NCBI GenBank assembly: GCA_035582835.1
Contig: JAYKAV010000666.1
Coordinates: 1,375,784-1,439,783 of the forward strand
Length of the DNA stretch: 64,000 nucleotides
Source of the DNA: Phoebastria nigripes
Taxonomy: Eukaryota; Chordata; Aves; Procellariiformes; Diomedeidae
Direction of reading: 5' to 3'
Numbering within the stretch: position 1 is the stretch's first letter; every line of letters starts with the position of its first letter. Both the position numbers and the translations under genes were made by a program. Shown here piece by piece: positions 25,294-38,900 of the stretch. The notes beneath the pieces were generated by a model. The model saw only the letters and a list, made by a program, of their open reading frames with translations. It was not told where the DNA came from and did not search any database.

Positions 25294-25400
25294 AAAAAAA
25301 AAAAAAAAAATAAAAAAAAAAAAAAAAAACAACCCAAATAAAAAATCCCACACAAACAAACAAAAAATCAAACCAACAAAAAAAACCCCAAACTGAATAA
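25256..25400 (+). repeat. Long A-run with A/C-rich extension
   Basis: There are 74 nearly pure A residues (25256-25329, interrupted by one C and one T), followed by an A/C-rich stretch (caaa, ccaa, aaacccc units) to about 25395. No AATAAA signal lies just upstream and no retrocopy was recognised, so the origin is unclear. Confidence 0.85.
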
Positions 25401-28201
25401 TGCTATTTGTCTGTGTACTGGATTAAAGTGGAGTCCAAAACAAGCCTTGCAGCTAAAGGGGTAAAGATGAAGTAATGTGTACAAATACAGCAGCACAGTT
25501 CACTAATTGCAGTGTTCTCAAATTTTTGAATTTGACTTTGTAATCTAAGTATTTTTGAAGTAGTTAAAACATATTTAATGACCACTACCATGCCTGAGTC
25601 TCTTCTTGCAGCTTGTCCCTGTTGGCTTGTGACCACTCTGTGTCCCCAGCACTGTGACTCACCCGGGAGGTGGCAGACAAACACCGCTCCGGCGTGGCTG
25701 GAAGCAGAGTGAGGGGACAAGCAGCACGTACCTGGCAGCCACCCAACAAAGAAAATGGCATGGCAGTAACTTCGTGTCTTTTTATGTCTAGATTACAGGA
25801 CTTTTTCCTGCCACTTTACTATTTGACATCAGAAGTGGCTTTCTGTGAATCCTACTATGAGTCACAGCTTGCAACAGTGAATCATTTTTAAAGTATTTTA
25901 ACTTTACCTTATTTTAGGAAAAAGTCACGCACATCCCAGTTTTAAGGGTATTGATACTCAAAGGTAATAATAAAGGCAGAAAGTAGAAGCATATGGAAGG
26001 AAAATAGAGGCATCAAAGGATGATTGGAAATCAAAGAGGGAACTTGCCAGTATTTAGCATCGCAGACATCATCCAACAAATAAAAAGGAGAACAAAGTGA
26101 GGTGGGGCAGAGCATACTTGTTTGTAATTGGTGTTGCATGCTTTTGCATACCAGTATTCAGCCTCAGTTGTTTTCTAGTGTATGCTTACTCTGGTTGTAA
26201 ATACATAGACAAAGCCATTTAAAAACATAGTGTTGATTGCAGTTATTTCTCACTTAGTGATACAAAATTTAGTGTTAATTGTGATTATCTGATATAATAC
26301 TGGAGTGCTTCCAAAAATGTTAGTGATTAACAGCAAATAAAAATTGACTATTTAAGCATAGTGTTGCTTGCACTCAAATGCCTTCTACTTAGCTGAATAA
26401 TCCAATCATCATAAGATGAGGGTGTAAAAGTAAGTTTATAAGACATTAGATGCTATTCATTTTCATAATATATTGGAATACATAAACACAGAACATCACA
26501 GGTTTCCACCTCAGGCTGTTCTGGGTAGAACTCTTGTTTTCTTAAATACAAGTTGTCCACAAACTAGGAGGTTCACCCTGCTGACATAAATCCTACCTAT
26601 TCAAGCACTGTGTTTGTGCAGCCTAGAGAAACAGGAAAGGTGGAACTGGCCAACCAGTCCACCTGTAATGGGGGTGGGGAGGTTGCTATGCAACTATAGT
26701 ATTTGATGTTTTACTTGAAAGCTCAGCTCCAGGAAACAAAGGTTTACATAAGAATCAATCAATCTTTCTTTCTTCTAAGTTAGTTTCCTTCTATTACGAA
26801 ACAAAGCTTGTTTGTGTGATCCAAGTATATCGTAAACTCTCAGAAACCTAGAAGCAATGTGAAAGAAACCAAAGTTTAGGGTTGTTTTAATGTCCTTATT
26901 TTAGGCAAGCTTGATTTACAAATCTTGGAAATGCCAGTACCCTCCTGGTGCTGGAATAGCAATCACCCCCTCCTTCCACATTCATGGTGTACAGCTTGAT
27001 CCACAAAATATTCCTTGCCTTAGTTCACCTTCAAAACCTATTGTGACTGTCCTGTGTGTCCCACCTTAAGCTATACTTCTGTCTCTAATGCAGCTATTGT
27101 CAGAGTTTATGGTTATCAAAGTTTACTTTGAAGAAATAACTAATGTTTCTGACCTCTGTGCAAATCTCCTATACTGGTGATGTTACCTAGTCCAGACCTA
27201 GACCTGCACGCTGCACTTGAAATAACAGCTCCCTTTGAGTTTATCCCTGTGTAAATTTACCTTGGCAGATTGCGTGCTCTTTGAATTAAGGATTATGTTT
27301 TCATATTTATCTATAAAGCATCTGGGTACCATGGTGATCAGATCAGACAAGCAGACAGTTAAATTTGCACTTAATGTTAACTGACAATGCCAGGGTCCTT
27401 TTCCATAAGTTGGGCTTCATGTTAACAGAGCTGTGTTCTCTAGTAAAAACGGTGATTGGAAGTGTTAGTGTGTGCTATTTTTTAGTAAATTAATAGGGAC
27501 ATAAAGCTAAGGAGGTGCTTTTACATTCCCTTTATTAGCTAAGCTTGTAGTTAGCAGTGAAGTTACTGCATTTGAACCTCAGTTGTGATACCTCAGCTCA
27601 ACCACCACATGCTATAGTAGAATTTGCTTTGTTTTAGTATTTCTGAAATAGCATAACACTGCACTTTGAAATCTCAGTTAAAGGAAATGTCTCAGCCTAA
27701 ATATAAGAAAAAATTATCCTTCGGGTCAACAGTCTGAAAAGTATTGCCTCTTCTAGGCAGCTCTAATTACATATTGATTGTACTTAAATCTTACATTACA
27801 GTTCATTTCATGTTTCATTCATGCATTTATTATTTTTTTCCTTGTGTTATTTTGGCAGTTTTCAAATAATAATACATGGATGAGTGTTTACTCTGGAACA
27901 GTCATTTCATTTTATTAGCATATGGAGGGCAATGAGGCAGAAAAGGGAATGTCATGCTTATGTATTAGCTCTTGTTCCAAGTAGTAACTTTCCAAAGACT
28001 ATCTGGGGACAATTCCTGGGGAAAATTCCTCCCTGATTATGGTACACATTATCACATACTGTTTGTGAGTTGCTATCGCTATGCAGCAAAGCAGTTAAAA
28101 CCCTCAATGGTGAACTACAAGACAGGCCATGAAGCAGTTCTTATCATACATTACTATAATTTTAGTTGCATATGTGTGTATGTATATGTAAAATTACCCA
28201 A
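25400..28201. other. Intergenic, no gene recognised
   Basis: AT-rich sequence. A stretch near 27.26-27.34 kb weakly resembles the 3' end of ancient L2/L3 (CR1-clade) elements. Otherwise nothing was recognised. Confidence 0.45.
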
Positions 28202-28757
28202 AATCATAGAATAGTTTGGGTTGGAAGGGACCTTTAAAGGTCATCTAGTCCAACCCCCTGCCGTGGGCAGGGACATCTTCAACTAGATCACCTTGCTCAG
28301 AGCCCCGTCCAACCTCACCTTGAATGTTTCCAGGGATGGGGCATCTACCACCTCTCTGGGCAACCTGTGCCAGTGTTTCACCACCCTCAGTGTAAAAACT
28401 GTCTTCCTTATATCTAGTCTCAATCTACCCTCTTTTAGTTTAAAACCATTCCCCCTTGTCCCGTCACTACAGGCCCTGCTAAAAAGTTTGTCCCCATCTT
28501 TCTTATAAGCCCCCTTTAAGTACTGGAAGGCTGCAATAAGGCCTCCCCGAAGCCTTCTCTTCTCCAGGCTGAACAACCCCAACTCTCTCAGCCTTTCTTC
28601 ATAGGAGAGGCGTTCCATCCCCCTGATCATTTTCGTGGCCCTCCTCTGGACGCACTCCAACAGGTCCATGTCTGTCTTGTGCTGAGTGTTCCAGAGCTGG
28701 ACGCAGTACTGCAGGTGGGGTCTCACCAGAGCAGAGTAGAGGGGCAGAATCGCCTCA
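28202..28757 (-). mobile_element. CR1 LINE, 5'-truncated, 3' end of ORF2 and 3' UTR
   Basis: This is a classic avian CR1 tail. On the plus strand it begins AATCATAGAATAGTTTGGGTTGG, the reverse complement of the CR1 3' end. Read on the minus strand, an uninterrupted frame (about 28757 down to the stop at 28283) encodes the end of the reverse-transcriptase [39 protein letters not shown], then [20 protein letters not shown]. The lack of stops or frameshifts over about 158 codons implies a fairly recent insertion. The 5' end is truncated, as usual for CR1. The element is not autonomous because most of ORF2 and all of ORF1 are missing. The wording of the tail is typical of neognath birds. Confidence 0.96.
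28283..28757 (-). pseudogene. Fragment of CR1 ORF2 (C-terminal part after the polymerase core)
   Basis: This is the open C-terminal portion of the CR1 ORF2 polyprotein (endonuclease plus reverse transcriptase), carrying the conserved [33 protein letters not shown] and [10 protein letters not shown] blocks. The catalytic palm motif and the endonuclease domain lie upstream and are absent, so no enzyme activity is expected. There is no start codon of its own. Confidence 0.93.
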
Positions 28758-31700
28758 TCATCAAAATGTAATGATCCTGCAATGATTTAACACAAAAATG
28801 AGTGTGCCATGCATTTTTATTATATTTGTTTGCTCCTTGACCAGAAATGATCTGCCTTTATTTCTCATCATTCAGTCTTTCTGTTGCCACTCTTCTTGTG
28901 GTAGTTTGTCCTGGTTTTGTTCCTTGAAGCAACAGAACAAGAGCTGCTGTGTATCAGAAGTATGCATCCATTCCACTGGATGAAAAACAGAATTTCAATG
29001 CAAATTTGATCGGAAGTGAATGAATCCCATAAATTTCCTTTTAATTTCTGTAATTCGTTAGAAATTATGAGCACAGAAGGATGTATGTATCCCAGCACAG
29101 TTTGGGAATGCCATCCACTCAAACGTAACAGTAGGCTTGGGAATATTGTCGATGCTAATTACCTTGTCCAAGTGCCCATTGCAACAACTGTAGCTTTCCC
29201 AGTTACAAACATATTGCCAGCAGATCTGAAACAATTTAGCAGTAATTGTTTTCACAGAATGGTAGAAACATGCCTTTGGGCTATTGTTTGGATGCTAAAA
29301 GTACCAGGGGACTTTCTCACAAAGCTGTACGCATATAAAAAGCTCTGGACCTACTGTGGGTTAAACATGAAAATGTGCTTTCTGCAGTATGTGCTCATGT
29401 GCCTGAGTGAAATACAGGCTATGTAAGAATCACTGGTCTGTCAGAACAGAACCAGTTCAGTCCATGGATCTGTGTCAATGCAGTCTGACAAAGTTGCTGC
29501 TAATGCTTTTGTGGGCTTCAGCTCTAAAACAGCTTCTGAAACTCCCATTGCTATCTCCTTGCAGAAATGTTGCATGCCTGAAGAGCAACAGGTCTCCATC
29601 CTAGTAATTAGGGAGAACAGAATCCATTTTTATGTCGTGTAACAGACTACCCCTACATTAACTTTGTTATTACTAAGAAACTAATTTCAGGGGCCTCCTT
29701 TATCCCGTGATCCCAGAGATGAACAGACAAGTTATCCCTTAATTTCTTTTCGGTGCAAGAAAGAAATAGCATAGTATGCTGTGGTCCCATATGTCTCGGA
29801 GTACGGAGCGAGGCAGCTCTATTTGTCTACGTGCTGGTGAGATCGATGGCATGGCAGCAGCACGAAAACTGTCAACAATGGCATGGTATTATGGAGGGAT
29901 ATAAAAGTCGTGTGGAAAAGCATGTGGTTACTTACTTCTTGGTTCACATACTAAAGACAAATGTTTAGGGAGTATGATAAGCTAGCTGATGACAGCGTGC
30001 ATATGTAATAGACTGAAGGATGGCATGTAATAGTGTCTCCTAAGTTATTTGCTCATCAAAGGATGTAATTGTGTTTAGAAAAGCTGAAAGACAGCAGGTT
30101 TGGCTGGTTGTGTTAGAGCACTTAACATACACAATGCATTAAGTCTTTTATCTAGCTCGATGTGCTTTTTTCAGGGGTATCTTTGTCCTCCTACTTTGCT
30201 TTTTGTTTCTTCCTTTGCTGTATGACTCATTTTTATGATATGCTTTTGCTACAATTATCTGCTGGTTTTCATAATGAATCCTATTCCTTCCTTCCTTTTG
30301 CTACTCTCCTTTTCAGGTTTGCTTTGAGAATACGTATGTTTGTAAATTCATGATCTTTTTTGCATTTTTCTTGCAGAAGCTAGCTCTCTGTGCTAGTTAC
30401 CAGTGTTAAAAACCATGCCTAAGCTATTTACCAAATCATTACTTATCTTTTACTTTCCAAACATATTCAAGTCTGTAGGGGAAAACACTGCTGTATGCAC
30501 CAGGAAAGTGAGAACGCTGTGAGAAATGTAAGTTAATACCAAGAGGTAATGAAGAAAAATGCCACTGTTTTAATTGTAGTGGTAAATGACCCTTACAATC
30601 ATGATAAATTTTGAAACCATATTTACTCATCTTTTCAAAGCTCTCAGAAGAATACTATGGATTAAAAACTGTTAAGGCTTGTTTTATCCCTCTCCTTTGT
30701 ACTTAAAAGTTAGAGCATCTGTCACTAATACTCAAACAGAAGCACTGCTATCCGAGAGAACTAACTAGTTAGATTAAATACATTTTAAATGTCTATACAG
30801 CTTTTAAAAATGCCTATATCTACATGCATATATAAAATTGAGGAAACAACTGCAGTTTTTCCTTCCCAGCTGTGTTTCATTTGTTCTGATTTTTATATTT
30901 AACTGATATTAAAAAGGAGGACATATAGCACATGACGGTAACAACATAAACAAAGGCATTTATAAAACCCAGATATAAGGTGTCTGGGTGAAAAGGCAAT
31001 TTCAGTCCTGGATCTGGAAATACAGATTTTTTTTTTTTTCTTCCTAAATCTGTTTAAAATATTTCATAATGTTAAAATACATTTTAGTTCAGACAGGCCT
31101 TAGGAGCTATTTGGGCTGATGCTGTTGTTTCTGTATACTCAGGGCATTGCTTATACATTTTTTTCATATTTTGGTTACCTGACATAGGGTTCTAGAAAAC
31201 AAACTGAACTCTTACCAAATGTGGGACATAAGTTACATACATCTAAGGTGATATAGCATGTTGTCTCAGAGCCATCTGACAGAGCTTTCTGGTAGCATTG
31301 CCATCTATTTCAGTAAAACATCTGAGTGACAATGAACAACAAATAACTGAGAAATTCCAATAATGTAAGAAAGAGGCATGAAACACAAGCAACTATTTTG
31401 AGAGAAACTATGTTACCTTTTATTTTTGTGAATTCAGAAAAAATATTATTCCTAATGATTATCTGAATGTATAGGATTCAATTAAAGTAATTTCTTTTGT
31501 ATTTTAGAAAGATTTTGAGTAAACACATTTTCCCATTATATTCTGAGAATAAAAAGATAAGGGAATACTTAGGCACTTGTAAAATGATAAAATTCAGAGA
31601 AAGGTTTGTATTACTTTTCTGTGATCAGTACTTGTAAATAAGTATAGAATATCCTTCATAGGAGTTGCCCAGATTTTTTACAGGGGGTAAAGAGGAGATC

Positions 31701-32544
31701 TCATTAGTTGGCCTTCTGCGTAGTTCTTTTTGGGGACTAATGCAGTTCTATTAAAACTGAAAAAATTGTCTGAAATAATGTTTAGAATGCAGTGTCAAAA
31801 TGTGTAAGAATTAAACCTGCCATAGGCTAAAGCATATACTAAGAGCTCAAGGGAGGATAGAGTAAGGGAAGAGTAATAGCCCTTCTTTGCTTTCTCTTTA
31901 TCCGATTTTATAAAAATGTAAGATACAAAGTTAAAATCTTCAATGTGTCAAAGCCTGTCTCTCTGTGAGGAGGGGATTCCTTCCTTCAAACTGTAGGCAC
32001 TCTTGAACCAGCACTGAACTTTACAGTCAAATCCATCTCTAAAGAGTAATGAATGCTTAAAATTGGAGTGTAATTTGAAAAATACTATAAAAATAAACAG
32101 CAGCCAGACCTGGGGTCACCATTATTAAAGGAAGAAAAAGTCCAAACGCCATCTGGAGAGTTTGTGCTTTCCACATGGCTATCATTTCATATTGATTGTT
32201 GGATCCTTATTTCTTCTCCTTAGATTGTCCTTGTCTTTGGATTAAATTCTGATCCTAGAGAAGTTAATTGTAAAGCTCACAAAGATCTTACTAGTGGACT
32301 GCTTTAAAGAATCACTTCTTGTGATTTGCAGAGCTTTGGCTGCAAAGTGGGGTTATAGTATATTTGAGGTAGCCATCTTGTTCTGAGTGCAATGCTGTTT
32401 TCTGCACAGGAGATCTGTCAGATCCTGTAGACTGTTGCATTTGTCCCGTAATTGCAAGACTAATGTCTTGTTGTCCCTAACAATTACTATAAAAATGTGA
32501 AGAGGTGCTGTAGTTGTTCCAGAGCAAATTGTATTTTTGACACC
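28758..32544. other. Intergenic, no gene recognised
   Basis: AT-rich sequence. The longest frame (29016-29426, plus, 136 codons) has no family resemblance and no splice or promoter support. No further repeats were recognised apart from short T-runs. Confidence 0.5.
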
Positions 32545-32662
32545 TATTGACCCTTCAAATCCTTTTAGGAACTGGCTATCTTTGAAAAAATCGCAAAATC
32601 ATTATTGAATTGGCTCCCTGGCCTGCATCCTCTGCCTGTTTCCTGACCAGAAAAGCAAAAAG

Positions 32663-32698
<36 letters not shown>

Positions 32699-32991
32699 CA
32701 GTCCAGACTGGTATGGCACCTCTAGGCTGNNNNNNNNNNNNNNNNNNNNNNNNNNNNNNNNNNNNNNNNNNNNNNNNNNNNNNNNNNNNNNNNNNNNNNN
32801 NNNNNNTATTGACCCTTCAAATCCTTTTAGGAACTGGCTAATAAAAATACATACGAGGACTCCGTATTGAATTGGCTCTTATTGCTGGACCAATATTCAA
32901 TTTCTTATCCTTAAAAGCAAAAAGGTTTAATAAAAAAAAAAAAAAAAAAAAAAAGACATTCAGTCCAGACTGGTATGGCACCTCTAGGCTG
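32545..32991 (+). repeat. Duplicated 185-bp segment flanking an assembly gap
   Basis: Two 185-base copies (32545-32729 and 32807-32991) share their outer ends exactly: both begin TATTGACCCTTCAAATCC and end CTGGTATGGCACCTCTAGGC plus TG. They differ by scattered substitutions in the middle and in A-run length (30 versus 23). They flank 77 N. The pattern fits one locus assembled twice from noisy sequence across a homopolymer. Confidence 0.85.
32730..32806. other. Assembly gap (77 N)
   Basis: This run of undetermined bases lies between the two copies of the 185-bp segment. Any frame translated through it is meaningless. Confidence 0.99.
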
Positions 32992-35900
32992 TTTGAGTAG
33001 GGGGAGAAGTAAACAGCTTTTATAAACAAGGAAACAAGGTTCCAATTACAAAGAGCAAAAAGGTGAAACCAGCAGAATACATATTAGCTTATTTACTTGC
33101 TTACTACTTAAACCTTCCCTACCAGCTTTTGAGAATCCTGTCACATCCATCTCTGCTATTCATAAAGCATCTGTCCTGCCTTTTTCATTGCTGTTTTTGC
33201 TACCAATGGTATCCTTGCAGCTCACCAGTTCTTCTTTACTATAGGCTAGCTCTGTTAGCAAGTCAGCGTATGAAATCCAGAAAGTGGCTTGGGAACTGTA
33301 AAACTTCACTAGTCTAGTGGATACTGAGCTGGGATATTTTCCTTGCAGGATCTTCCCTATTCTCTCTAAAGGCTCATAAGACTTTCTTTTCTTTTTATTT
33401 TACTTTTTTCCCTTTATTTCATTTTTTCTGTCTTTTCTTCCTTACAGAACATTTAATTTAATAAATTGCATTCAGGGCTAAAAAAAAATAAAAGTAGAAG
33501 ATGTTTAGGAAAAAAATCCAAACCCAATACAGGTACTCTGGTAATTTCTCTGGTATAATTTGTGCCAGTAACTGTGTCACATCGCTCTGCACAGCACTGG
33601 GATTTGCACATGTGTCATGGGTGACAGAGTCTGCTTCATACTCACTTTGTAAATGTCAAGGTAAGAGGTAAACAGCCTCCTCCCAGACACTACTGAAGTA
33701 GCTTTAGGACTACAGAGTACGTGCCATGGTACTCATTAAATTGTGCCCTGGTTTCCTCAAGTATCCTAGTGTAGGAGTTGTTACTGAGGCAACACAAGGA
33801 CTACTGTGCAGCTCCCATAAAAACAAGTCACTGGGGTGTGTCAGGTGTCTACATACACAGTGGCTCTGGATTGAAAATTGCCTTTTTTTTTTTTTTTTTT
33901 AAGTTAAGCAACTGAGAAAAGCAAACGGGGATGGAAATAGTAATATGAAAAGAATGCTTAAAGGTTTTTTAAATATTTGGATTTTATGTTACTTTTCTGT
34001 GCCCTGCTTTGGGTAGGAGAGAATAGAAATGCTGCTCATCAGCTGACCTGAGCCTGCATGAAGCTGATGGGTGGGTGGCTTTACCAAATGGCAGTCTTCT
34101 CACCTGTCAGGTCTGGTACTGAAGGTTGAGCAGAATCATTCCCAGGTTGGACTGGGAAGAGTAATTTCTCTATTTTATATGGAGAAACTTCTCCATGGAG
34201 CACTAGTGTTTTGTCCGTGCTAGCCGCATGAAGGTGTGGAGTGACCCAATGAAGGATACGACTATGTTGTTCTAAACAAGCACGGTTGTGATAGTTGAAG
34301 TGGTCTGCTGAAGTCACAGCTTTTATGTTTGGCTAGAAATGCATAGAAAGCAGAAACCTTTTCAGTTAGCCCCAAATGAAAGAACAGTCCCTAGAGACAG
34401 GCAGCAGACACAGTTCTCTCACATTAAGTCATAAGTTGCATATAGTTGTTTGTCTAACCTTTTTGGCTGTTTGTGTCTGTACAGCAGATGTTAATGCACC
34501 TGAAAATAGAAAGTCTGAAGCTTATGTATTCATCCTTGTTTCATATTTTAAAGCATGTGTGTATATTTATGTATGTATAAAAATATGTATACAAATATGT
34601 ATGACAGGCCCCTTTAACAGTAATCCCTGACCCATTCATTTGCATCATGCACAGCTGACTACCATTTATCTGCTCTGTTCCCCAGAGCCTATTTTGTATG
34701 TTAACATCCATGTTGCTCTTGCTGTTAGGATGGGCAGAGACTGTAACTGGAATTACAAGGCATTGACAGGCTTCCTGCATACGCCATCTCTTGGAAAAAA
34801 ACTATTTGCTCCTATCCTTCCTTGAAGCAGGGTACGTGTAGATACTGTTCTGTGGTGGCTTCCATTTGAAAGTCCTCTTGAAAATCCTTCTGAAAGTATA
34901 AAAGGCAGGCAAGTCTTGCAAGTTGTTGCCTAATACGGGTATACCTCCAGGTGTATTTTCTGCTCAAATCCTATGTTCTAGAGCATCTTTATATATAGTG
35001 GCTAAATGTTCCGATAGTGGCAGCCTCAGACAGGTATTGTAAGATCTTCATGTAGTTGTGCTTGTTGGGTTAGCTAATTTCCAAATTACTTGTTTTGGCA
35101 AACTACTGTATGTTGCCTAACACTTGTTCCACAGGTGCCACAAACAGATCCCAGAAATGAAAGGTTCCTTTCATTGCACCCAGGTTTTTGTTAGTAGGAT
35201 TTGGAGGAGTTTTGGAGTAGCTTAATTTGCCATGATGATGAAGTATGAGGGCATATATGAATTTAAGACCAGCTTGAAAGACCTGGGAGGAAGCATATTT
35301 CGGTGAGTGCTTTGGCTGTGGTGCAAATACCTGTTAGGAAAGGGCTCCATCCCAGGCTACTCTTCCACCTGCTGCTGGGTTTCTTCGCCAGCTTAGTCAG
35401 TCAACTCACTTCAGACTGTAGCCAGACGATAAGATGGCATATAGGCACTCTGAATGCAAAATCAAGATTAAAAAGTGGAAGAAAAATAAAGGTTGAAGCA
35501 CAGAAGTGTTAGAAAGAGGAGAAATCACTCTTAAAGACACTGAATTACTGATGGTAATTAGGCTTGATTAGGCTAAAAATTCTCTTCATGATCATAAATG
35601 TATGTTTAAAATACTGAAACCAGAAGAGTGTCAGGATACTAATACATGTGGCAGCATCCTTGTGTCTAAAAAGATTAGGCAGAAACAAAATGTATTTTAC
35701 TCAAAACACCTGCAGAAAGGAAAAAAAATGGGTATGAATGAGGGCTTCATCTTAGTGGGGTGTCCAAGACAAGCCTCTGTATCTATTGAATGATTTCTGC
35801 ATGGACTGCTACATCCATTGACCTCCATGCACAGGTTTTATTGTACCAGCATGTAGGTACAGGAGAAAGATTAGCTCTGAAAAACAAGTTTTAAAATAAT

Positions 35901-38900
35901 TGCTTTAGAGCAATTTTGAAAGATTTTTTTTTTTTTTTCTTCTATTCAACCATTAAATGGAAGTGTCCTGCTGATGGCTCCAGCATATTTTTTAATTGAA
36001 TAATTAACATGGATAATAGGCATTCAGCAGCATTTTTGTTGGTAATCACTGGATTTACTAATCTCCCAGAAGGTGGGATGATTCAGAATCTTTTAATGCC
36101 CCAAAATAGAAGGTAATTAAAACCCTACATATACAACTTGAAATAGAATTGAGTACAAATGCTGAAGAGGAAAAATTAGAAAATGAGCTTGAGGGGAAAA
36201 ATGGGGGGGGGGGGAAGGAAAATAATAGTCCTAAGTACTAATAATAGTAAGGATACTTATGAAATTACATTTTAAGTATTTGAAGTTTTCCTTACTCTGC
36301 CACACTTTGCAAGTGACCAAGACGACTTTCAGAAAAATCCTCTGTCTGTGCTAGTTTCTTAGCAGGGCCTTGCTGCTTGCGGCATGGTAGGTGGGCTTGG
36401 CTGGACCGAGAGCAGAGGACTCATAAAAGCCATGTGGCCACTATGTGATGGGTCTCAGGAGAGATTCAGAGTGGTCACACGTGTGTTCATATAGAGTGGG
36501 TGCTATACTAGTCAGCTGCTGAAAATTATATATGTAGTAACTATCTGGTGAGCTGTGTCATGGTGAGAGGCAACTGTAAGGGTTTTTGTGGGGAGGGTTA
36601 GCTCATATAATCAACGATACTTCATTCCCGAAGAAAGTCTAATGAGCAAATACACATCCTGGGTGTACTGCATCATACATCTTTTAATGGTGACTAAGAG
36701 TTACAGGCTCCAGAGCCACGCTAACATGCAAAGTTGCACAGTTTAGGTTAATCCTTGGTGTAATACCTTTCATTGCAGCAATGCAGTTCTGGATGTAGAC
36801 CACTACTTATGTTCTGTGTATCACTTACAGTCACTTGACAACAAGGGGGCTACTGCTTGCCATTGGAATTAAATCTCACAGTAATGAAGAACTAACACAA
36901 AGCTAAGCACTTTCTCTCCCAAATGCAAGAGGTATTCTTTTAACATTAACTTTTCCCCCTCTAGAGGGGGTGGAAAAAGAAACTGCAGGTGACATGTTAG
37001 GACTAACATTTACTTGACTAGATGAAGACAGTCATGCTGAGGTGACTGGGCATAGGATGGAACCCAAACAAAATAGGAAGTGAGTTACTAATCTTATTTC
37101 CAGTGTCCATAAAACAAGGCTATTAATTAACCTGTATAATAAGTACTCTTTTTACAGAGGTATAGTGGACACTTGAGACTTCACTATTCACTTCAAAGAA
37201 CTAGTGATCAAGTTCACATTGGCACAAGCAGGGCAGGGCTGGATTTCTCTACGCTGTGCTTCTCTGCCAAATTCTGTCTACTAAAATACATGAGTGTGTG
37301 TTTGAAACATTATTTGCAGGCTTTGAAAAAAAGATGCTGTACAAAGGCAAACATTATTTGCCAATTTCGAGCCACCCTTTGGTTTGTGGCAAAAATCTGT
37401 CATGAAATCGGGAATCTCTAGAGAAGCCTTGTCTGCTCCCGTAGAAATTTTTACAGTCCAAAATACTGACAAATGGGTCCAAGAGAGATACAGTACAACA
37501 GTGGGCAGGGCGTTCCCACCAGTGTAACCTTAAATTGCTCTGACTCTTGTAGGGCTGTGATGCCTTCCAGAGGCAAAGACTGAACATAGACCAATTGTTG
37601 CTCATCCAAGGAACGATGAAGGCCAAAGTACCTTACTGCCACTAAACAATTCCAGATTAGGTAAGACAATGGCTTTCATTAAATAATCCTGATACAATAA
37701 AAGGATACTTACATTATTATGCAATATAGCAAAGCAGCCTGCAAGGGAGCCGTTTTGGACATATGTCCATGTCACTGTATCATGATGGCTTGGCAGCCTC
37801 TCTGTGAGTTTTCCCAGGACCTGAATAGCAGAAACGCTGCAAGTCAGTAATACTGTACATTGGCAGAACTTTGAGGAAAAGTTAGGCTGTGTCTTTTGGG
37901 ATCGTGCTTGCCGCTAGCAAGTAGTATTGTTTTCTGTCTTGTATGAGTACTCTTCTGCAGACAAATCAACAACAAAATAAAGCAGAAGTAGCTTAGCAGA
38001 AAGAAAAATGGATTTGGAACACTGCTTTCAATGAGAGGCCAGACTCTGCCTGGCTTTTGTGCATCAGGTGGTATAAGAGCTACCAGGAGCATCGTGTACC
38101 CTTCACACAACAAGTAGGCAAGAAAAAGTGTATTAATTTCTCCTGCTATGTGTGTATACCTGGGGACAAATGTTGCCAGAAAGGGGATGGGCAAGAGGAC
38201 CAAGATGACTCTATCCCCCATTTAAATCTCTACAAGACATAGAAGGGAAAGGCTGCAATGCCTTCTGATCAAAAGTGGCAAGCCTTAGGAGTCTCTTCTA
38301 AGTTTCAGAGCAGCTGGATTTTTTTTTTTTTCCTGAATCTTGCTGTTCTTGAAAATTACATTAGAAGTTTAGTTTAATTGGGTCTTTTTGAGCAACTGTT
38401 TTAGAAAAGAGAACAAAGAAGTGAACTTTAAAAACACAAAGACTGGAATTTAAACTAACCCACTAATTATTATTTTGAGATCTTTTGGATGTCTGGCTAA
38501 CTGCTTTAGTTTCTAGGTCTATATCATGGTAGCTTTCACACACCTTCTCATACCGGCCATCTCTGGGAGTTAGCGTCTTCATAAAAGCACTACTTTTTCC
38601 CCAAAACTCCATGGAGTAGTATAGTATTTTACCACTGCAATGCCATGGTTTTTTGGGTTGGTTTGATTTTTTTTTTTTAGCATCAATTAGCATCATGTTT
38701 ATTAAATACTTAACAAAGGTCTGATTCTGCAAACTCTTAATCCCAGAAGGTTACACTGGGAATTCTTAGGCAGTGATTATTAATGTGACTAAAAATTGTT
38801 CATGTAAATACATTTTTTACAGGAATAAAATTATATACCCTAAATATTGTAAATTATTTGATATATAGGGACTTCTGAATTAAAACTAGGCTTTGTTAAT

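Noticed and set aside
28293..28508. Plus-strand frame over the CR1 copy
   Set aside because: Antisense shadow of the CR1 ORF2 tail on the minus strand.
29016..29426. 136-codon plus-strand frame in intergenic DNA
   Set aside because: No family resemblance, no promoter or splice support, ordinary length for chance given its composition, and overlapped by minus-strand frames.
32610..32870. 86-codon frame containing undetermined residues
   Set aside because: It is translated through the N gap and a poly-A run (poly-Lys), so it is meaningless.
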